Notes under the pieces: model-generated
Told to the model about the DNA's origin: nothing
Databases searched by the model: none
The model's input: only the letters and a program-made list of their open reading frames with translations
Shown here: piece after piece, positions 60,655 to 64,000 of the stretch
Position numbering within the stretch: position 1 is the stretch's first letter
How the letters are laid out: each line of letters begins with the position of its first letter
From: Lachnospiraceae bacterium
Lineage (GTDB): Bacteria > Bacillota > Clostridia > Lachnospirales > Lachnospiraceae
Length of the DNA: 64,000 nt
Direction of reading: 5' to 3'
NCBI GenBank assembly: GCA_024690205.1
Contig: JAILCX010000017.1
Span: forward strand, 1-64,000
Position numbers and translations under genes: made by a program

Positions 60655-61611
60655 TTATTCGTCACCGGTATTGAGTGCGAGACCAAGCTCCTTAAGCTTG
60701 GCAAGAACTTCCTCAAGTGACTTGCGTCCGAGGTTACGAACCTTCATCATATCCTCAGGAGTCTTGTTTGTAAGTTCTTCAACGGTATTGATACCGGCTC
60801 TCTTCAAGCAGTTGTATGAACGAACCGAAAGCTCAAGTTCATCAATGCTCATAACGAGTGCCTTCTTGCTCTCGTCTTCTTCCTTTGAAGTCATAACGAC
60901 TGCTGCAGGTCCCTTGTCTGAAAGGTTAACGAACAATGAAAGGTGCTCGCTAAGTACCTTAGCTGCAAGTGAAACCGCTTCATCGGGAGAAAGAGTTCCG
61001 TTGGTAAATACATCAAGTGTGAGCTTGTCAAAGTCTGTTACCTGTCCTACACGGGTATTCTCAACATTGATGTTCACTCTCTCAACGGGTGTGTAGATTG
61101 AATCTACTGCGATAACACCGATCGGAAGATCGGCTGACTTGTTTCTGTCAGCGCTTACATATCCCCTGCCTCTTGTGATGGTAAGTTCCATGTAAAGCTT
61201 TGTCTTCTTTCCTGAAAGTGTTGCTATCGTAAGATCCGGATTAAGGATCTCTATATCGGAATCGCACTGGATGTCGGATGCCTTAACAACACCCTCTCCT
61301 TCGTACTCGATATATGCTGTCTTGGGCTCGTTTGACTCACTGTCATTCTTTATGGCCAGAGACTTGATGTTCATTATGATCTCGGTGATGTCTTCCTTAA
61401 CTCCTTCGATAGAACTGAACTCGTGAAGGACACCTTCGATCTTAACCTGAGATACAGCTGATCCGGGCAAAGAAGAAAGCATGATTCTTCTTAATGAGTT
61501 GCCCAGTGTAATACCATAACCTCTCTCCAAGGGCTCTACGACAAATCTGCCGAACTTCCTGTCTTCAGAGATTTCTGCAACCTCAATATTTGGTCTTTCA
61601 AAATCAAACAT
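60655..61611 (-). CDS. rpoA: RNA polymerase alpha subunit
   Basis: 318 residues. N-terminal dimerisation domain ([31 protein letters not shown]) and C-terminal alpha-CTD ([25 protein letters not shown], then [18 protein letters not shown]), which binds UP elements and activators. Normal length, in the standard rpsD-rpoA-rplQ order. Confidence 0.98.
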   Translation of the reverse strand: MFDFERPNIEVAEISEDRKFGRFVVEPLERGYGITLGNSLRRIMLSSLPGSAVSQVKIEGVLHEFSSIEGVKEDITEIIMNIKSLAIKNDSESNEPKTAYIEYEGEGVVKASDIQCDSDIEILNPDLTIATLSGKKTKLYMELTITRGRGYVSADRNKSADLPIGVIAVDSIYTPVERVNINVENTRVGQVTDFDKLTLDVFTNGTLSPDEAVSLAAKVLSEHLSLFVNLSDKGPAAVVMTSKEEDESKKALVMSIDELELSVRSYNCLKRAGINTVEELTNKTPEDMMKVRNLGRKSLEEVLAKLKELGLALNTGDE

Positions 61612-61640
61612 TAATAAACCCTCCTTATTAACCTATGGTA

Positions 61641-62234
61641 TTATTTAGAATACAACTCGACGATAAGCATCTCGTTCACAGGAACATCGATCATTGCTCT
61701 TGAGGGAAGATTCTTTATCGTACCCTTAAGTGATTCGATATCTGACTCGATCCACTCGGGAACAAGTCTTCCTGCCGTGATCTCAACGATATCCTTGTAT
61801 CTCTGGAGAGACTTTGATTTTTCTCTGATCTCTATTTTATCTCCTGCTTTGCAAAGGTATGAAGGAACATTAACGGGCTTTCCGTTAACAAGAACATGCT
61901 TGTGTATAACAACCTGTCTTGCTTCTCTTCTTGTTCTTGCAAATCCCATTCTGAAAACAACCGAATCAAGACGGCTCTCAAGGAGTACCATCAGGTTTTC
62001 ACCGGTCATTCCCTTCATTCTGTCGGCCTTTTCATAGTAATTTCTGAAAGGCTTCTCAAGTACTCCGTAGATGAACTTAGCCTTCTGCTTTTCGCGAAGC
62101 TGAAGTCCGTATTCAGAAACCTTGCGGTTACCGTTACGAAGCTGTCTGTTGGATTTCTTTGAGTATCCGAGGAACTGGGGCTCAAGACCCAGTGCCCTGC
62201 ACTTCTTTAATACAGGAACTCTGTTTACTGCCAT
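61641..62234 (-). CDS. rpsD: 30S ribosomal protein S4 (uS4)
   Basis: 197 residues. The S4 domain ([37 protein letters not shown]) is preceded by the rRNA-binding N-terminus. The N-terminus lacks the CxxC-type zinc site seen in some S4 paralogues; a single Cys is present (KKCRALGLE), indicating a C-minus type. S4 can repress its own operon in several bacteria. Confidence 0.97.
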   Translation of the reverse strand: MAVNRVPVLKKCRALGLEPQFLGYSKKSNRQLRNGNRKVSEYGLQLREKQKAKFIYGVLEKPFRNYYEKADRMKGMTGENLMVLLESRLDSVVFRMGFARTRREARQVVIHKHVLVNGKPVNVPSYLCKAGDKIEIREKSKSLQRYKDIVEITAGRLVPEWIESDIESLKGTIKNLPSRAMIDVPVNEMLIVELYSK

Positions 62235-62302
62235 TTTATTTTTCTCCTTTACAATGTTGTTTACAGTACAAACGTACCTTCTTCCAACTTAATAACAAAT
62301 GA

Positions 62303-62704
62303 TTATACGCGACGTCTCTTAGGAGGACGGCATCCGTTATGAGGAACCGGTGTCACATCACGGATAGATGTAACTTCAAGTCCTGCTGCCTGAAGAGCTC
62401 TGATTGCCGCTTCACGTCCTGAACCGGGTCCTTTAACCATAACATCCACAGTCTTAAGGCCATGCACAAGTGCTGCCTTTGTAGCTGTTTCTGCAGCCAT
62501 CTGAGCTGCATACGGAGTAGATTTCTTTGAACCTCTGAATCCAAGACCGCCGGCACTTGCCCATGATAAAGCATTTCCTTCACTGTCTGTTAATGTAACG
62601 ATAGTGTTGTTGAAGGAAGCCTGGATATGTGCCTGTCCATGTTCAACGTTTTTCTTGACACGTTTCTTTGTTACCTTCTTGGTAACCTTTTTAGCTGCTG
62701 CCAT
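62303..62704 (-). CDS. rpsK: 30S ribosomal protein S11 (uS11)
   Basis: 133 residues. [46 protein letters not shown] and the C-terminal [18 protein letters not shown] are diagnostic. The Lys-rich N-terminus ([16 protein letters not shown]) is longer than in many homologues. Part of the alpha operon. Confidence 0.98.
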   Translation of the reverse strand: MAAAKKVTKKVTKKRVKKNVEHGQAHIQASFNNTIVTLTDSEGNALSWASAGGLGFRGSKKSTPYAAQMAAETATKAALVHGLKTVDVMVKGPGSGREAAIRALQAAGLEVTSIRDVTPVPHNGCRPPKRRRV

Positions 62705-62743
62705 AATAAACTAACCTACTGTCCTTTCTAAATAAACGATTGA

Positions 62744-63112
62744 TTACTTCTTCTTATTTGCTACTGTACGCTTGGGACCCTTACGTGTTCTAGCGTTGGT
62801 CTTAGTCTTCTGACCACGAACGGGAAGTCCCTTTCTGTGACGGATACCTCTGTAGCATCCGATTTCCTGCAAGCGCTTGATGTTAAGAGCAACTTCTCTT
62901 CTAAGGTCACCTTCCACCATGTAGTCGGCTTCGATGATCTCAGCGAGCTTCTTAACTTCATCGTCTGTTAATTCTCTGACACGAGTGTCGGGATTAACTT
63001 TTGCCTTTTCAAGGATCTTTGTTGCAGAAGATCTGCCGATCCCGTAAACATATGTCAATCCGATTTCGATTCGCTTGTCTCTGGGTAAGTCAACACCTGC
63101 AATACGAGCCAT
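62744..63112 (-). CDS. rpsM: 30S ribosomal protein S13 (uS13)
   Basis: 122 residues. [25 protein letters not shown] and the tail [29 protein letters not shown] identify S13, which bridges subunits at the head of the 30S. The 145-base region before it contains two hairpins that could serve regulation. Confidence 0.98.
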   Translation of the reverse strand: MARIAGVDLPRDKRIEIGLTYVYGIGRSSATKILEKAKVNPDTRVRELTDDEVKKLAEIIEADYMVEGDLRREVALNIKRLQEIGCYRGIRHRKGLPVRGQKTKTNARTRKGPKRTVANKKK

Positions 63113-63132
63113 TACTTTTTCCTCCGTTTTCC

Positions 63133-63179
63133 GGTAATAATATTACCTATACTAGTTGATTGGGACCCTTTAGGTCCAA
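63133..63179 (-). promoter_or_regulatory. Two hairpins in the rpmJ-rpsM gap
   Basis: GGTAATA-A-TATTACC is a perfect 7-bp palindrome (63133-63147) ~20 nt before the rpsM ATG; next to it a GGACC/GGTCC hairpin with a bulge (63160-63179). In E. coli, S4 binds a structure at the rpsM start; a similar leader here is possible but unproven. Confidence 0.35.
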
Positions 63180-63257
63180 CCGGGACATATAAAGCTTTTG
63201 TTCCGATCTTGCACATAAAATGTGAATCAAGAAGTTTTCATCCTTTACAGGTGATTA

Positions 63258-63371
63258 TCATCCTTGTCTCTGCTTATGCTTGGGATTTTCGCAAATTACT
63301 CTGATACGTCCTTTTCTTTTGATGATCTTGCACTTTTCGCAGATCGGTTTTACTGATGATCTAACTTTCAT
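63258..63371 (-). CDS. rpmJ: 50S ribosomal protein L36 (bL36)
   Basis: 37 residues, ATG at 63371 behind AAAGGAGG. The sequence starts [20 protein letters not shown] and ends PKHKQRQG, with the zinc-binding Cys/Cys/Cys/His set (C11, C14, C27, H32) of the zinc-containing L36. It lies between infA and rpsM as usual. Confidence 0.97.
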   Translation of the reverse strand: MKVRSSVKPICEKCKIIKRKGRIRVICENPKHKQRQG

Positions 63372-63437
63372 GTTAAACCTCCTTTCAAAAAAAAGACCGC
63401 TTAATAATATATCACAAAGTTATTGCCTGTGCAACAA

Positions 63438-63656
63438 CTATTTGTCTCTCCAGATTATCCTTCCTTTTGAAAGATCATAAGGTGAAAGTTCAAGCGTCAC
63501 CTTATCTCCGGGAAGAATCCTGATGAAATTCTGACGAAGCTTTCCTGAAATATGAGCAAGGACTCTGTGTCCGTTCTCTAATTCCACCTGAAACATGGTG
63601 TTGGGAAGCTTCTCAACTACTGTTCCTTCGATTTCGATCACATCTGCTTTTGACAT
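63438..63656 (-). CDS. infA: Translation initiation factor IF-1
   Basis: 72 residues, one OB fold. [48 protein letters not shown] is the canonical IF-1 sequence. It follows map by 16 nt in the map-infA-rpmJ order. Confidence 0.98.
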   Translation of the reverse strand: MSKADVIEIEGTVVEKLPNTMFQVELENGHRVLAHISGKLRQNFIRILPGDKVTLELSPYDLSKGRIIWRDK

Positions 63657-63672
63657 TTAATCCTCCGTACTA

Positions 63673-64000
63673 TCATAACAGTGTAAGTATCTCCGGCTCT
63701 CCGTCAGTTATAAGAACCGTATTTTCATAATGGGCCGAATATGTGCCATCTTCCGAAACGACCGTCCAGTCATCATCAAGGAAACAAACAACATCTGTTC
63801 CGAGATTGATCATCGGCTCTATGGCAAGCGTCATACCTGCTTTTAACTTCGGTCCTCTCCTCCATTGTCTGAAGTTGGGTATCTGCGGATCCTCATGCAT
63901 CGAGGTTCCTATCCCATGTCCGACGAGGGCTCTTACTATTCCGTATCCGTATTGTGATACGTAAGCATCTATCGCATTTGATATGTCGAACAGATGGCAT
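63673..64000 (-). CDS. map: Methionine aminopeptidase type I, N-terminus outside the window
   Basis: The last ~108 codons read in from the right edge. GIVRALVGHGIGTSMHEDPQIPNF contains a metal-binding His, LKAGMTLAIEPMINLGT a Glu ligand and GTYSAHYENTVLIT the last Glu, all MetAP features. It removes initiator Met. The 5' part is beyond 64000. Confidence 0.95.
   Translation of the reverse strand, partial: CHLFDISNAIDAYVSQYGYGIVRALVGHGIGTSMHEDPQIPNFRQWRRGPKLKAGMTLAIEPMINLGTDVVCFLDDDWTVVSEDGTYSAHYENTVLITDGEPEILTLL

Noticed and set aside
1-64000. Many 60-140 codon frames opposite or inside the annotated genes
   Set aside because: They lie within well-supported genes, lack ribosome sites and have composition expected of shadow frames.
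1-64000. CRISPR arrays, tRNA or rRNA genes, insertion sequences, prophage
   Set aside because: No regularly spaced repeats, cloverleaf-like segments, transposase, integrase or phage structural genes were seen.

Overview
This window is a chromosome segment from an anaerobic, butyrate-forming Bacillota, most likely a Lachnospiraceae of the Butyrivibrio/Pseudobutyrivibrio kind. This is inferred from the ptb-buk butyrate pair, an enlarged ribosomal protein L17, intracellular plant-polysaccharide glycosidases, and clostridial operon orders for t6A synthesis, secA-prfB and the alpha ribosomal operon. Coding density is high and most genes lie on the minus strand in tightly overlapping, translationally coupled runs. 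I see no tRNA, rRNA, CRISPR, IS element or phage.

Layout. 1-4.5 kb (-): MATE exporter, iron alcohol dehydrogenase, HD phosphohydrolase, radical SAM protein and a FecR-domain protein cut by the window edge. 4.6-15.0 kb (-): HlyD-type adaptor, MacB-type ATPase and permease, OmpR-type regulator, histidine kinase, then GH31 and GH51 glycosidases. 15.1-18.6 kb (-): GH5 glucanase, LytTR regulator, DUF3021 membrane protein and a two-gene ABC exporter. 18.7-20.9 kb (+): a membrane HD-GYP c-di-GMP phosphodiesterase. 20.9-26.3 kb: a large lipoprotein, an unlisted 53-codon gene, a LysR-GNAT-MetY sulfur operon, and a 20-residue small ORF with its own promoter and terminator. 26.3-31.6 kb (-): ycxB, tsaE, tsaB, rimI, rnz, an unknown membrane protein, tsaD and ispD. 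31.8-34.7 kb: NhaC antiporter, a DUF975-like membrane protein and a SprA-type metalloprotein. 34.9-40.5 kb (-): ptb, buk, secA and prfB (without the programmed frameshift). 40.6-45.2 kb (-): aspS, trkA, trkH. 45.4-46.7 kb (+): OFA-type MFS transporter. 46.8-48.8 kb (-): patatin and a diguanylate cyclase. 48.9-50.5 kb (+): CPA2 antiporter with a charged tail. 50.5-54.4 kb (-): traX, alpha/beta hydrolase and SPL-like radical SAM operon, then an MFS gene flanked by near-identical hairpins. 54.6-64 kb: map, infA, rpmJ, rpsM, rpsK, rpsD, rpoA and rplQ on minus; an inverted truA-ecfT-ecfA2-ecfA1 block on plus; an M15 peptidase; and rplM-rpsI on minus.

How it fits together. The centre and right side are core genome (translation, secretion, K+ and Na+ homeostasis, tRNA modification, butyrate ATP generation). 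The left third is a signalling, export and glycan-utilisation region with two separate regulator-plus-ABC modules. The least explained items are the two small ORFs, the TTAAGA repeat array before the HlyD operon, two plus-strand genes that look leaderless, the inverted ecf-truA block, and the S-component-like/HD-GYP fusion.
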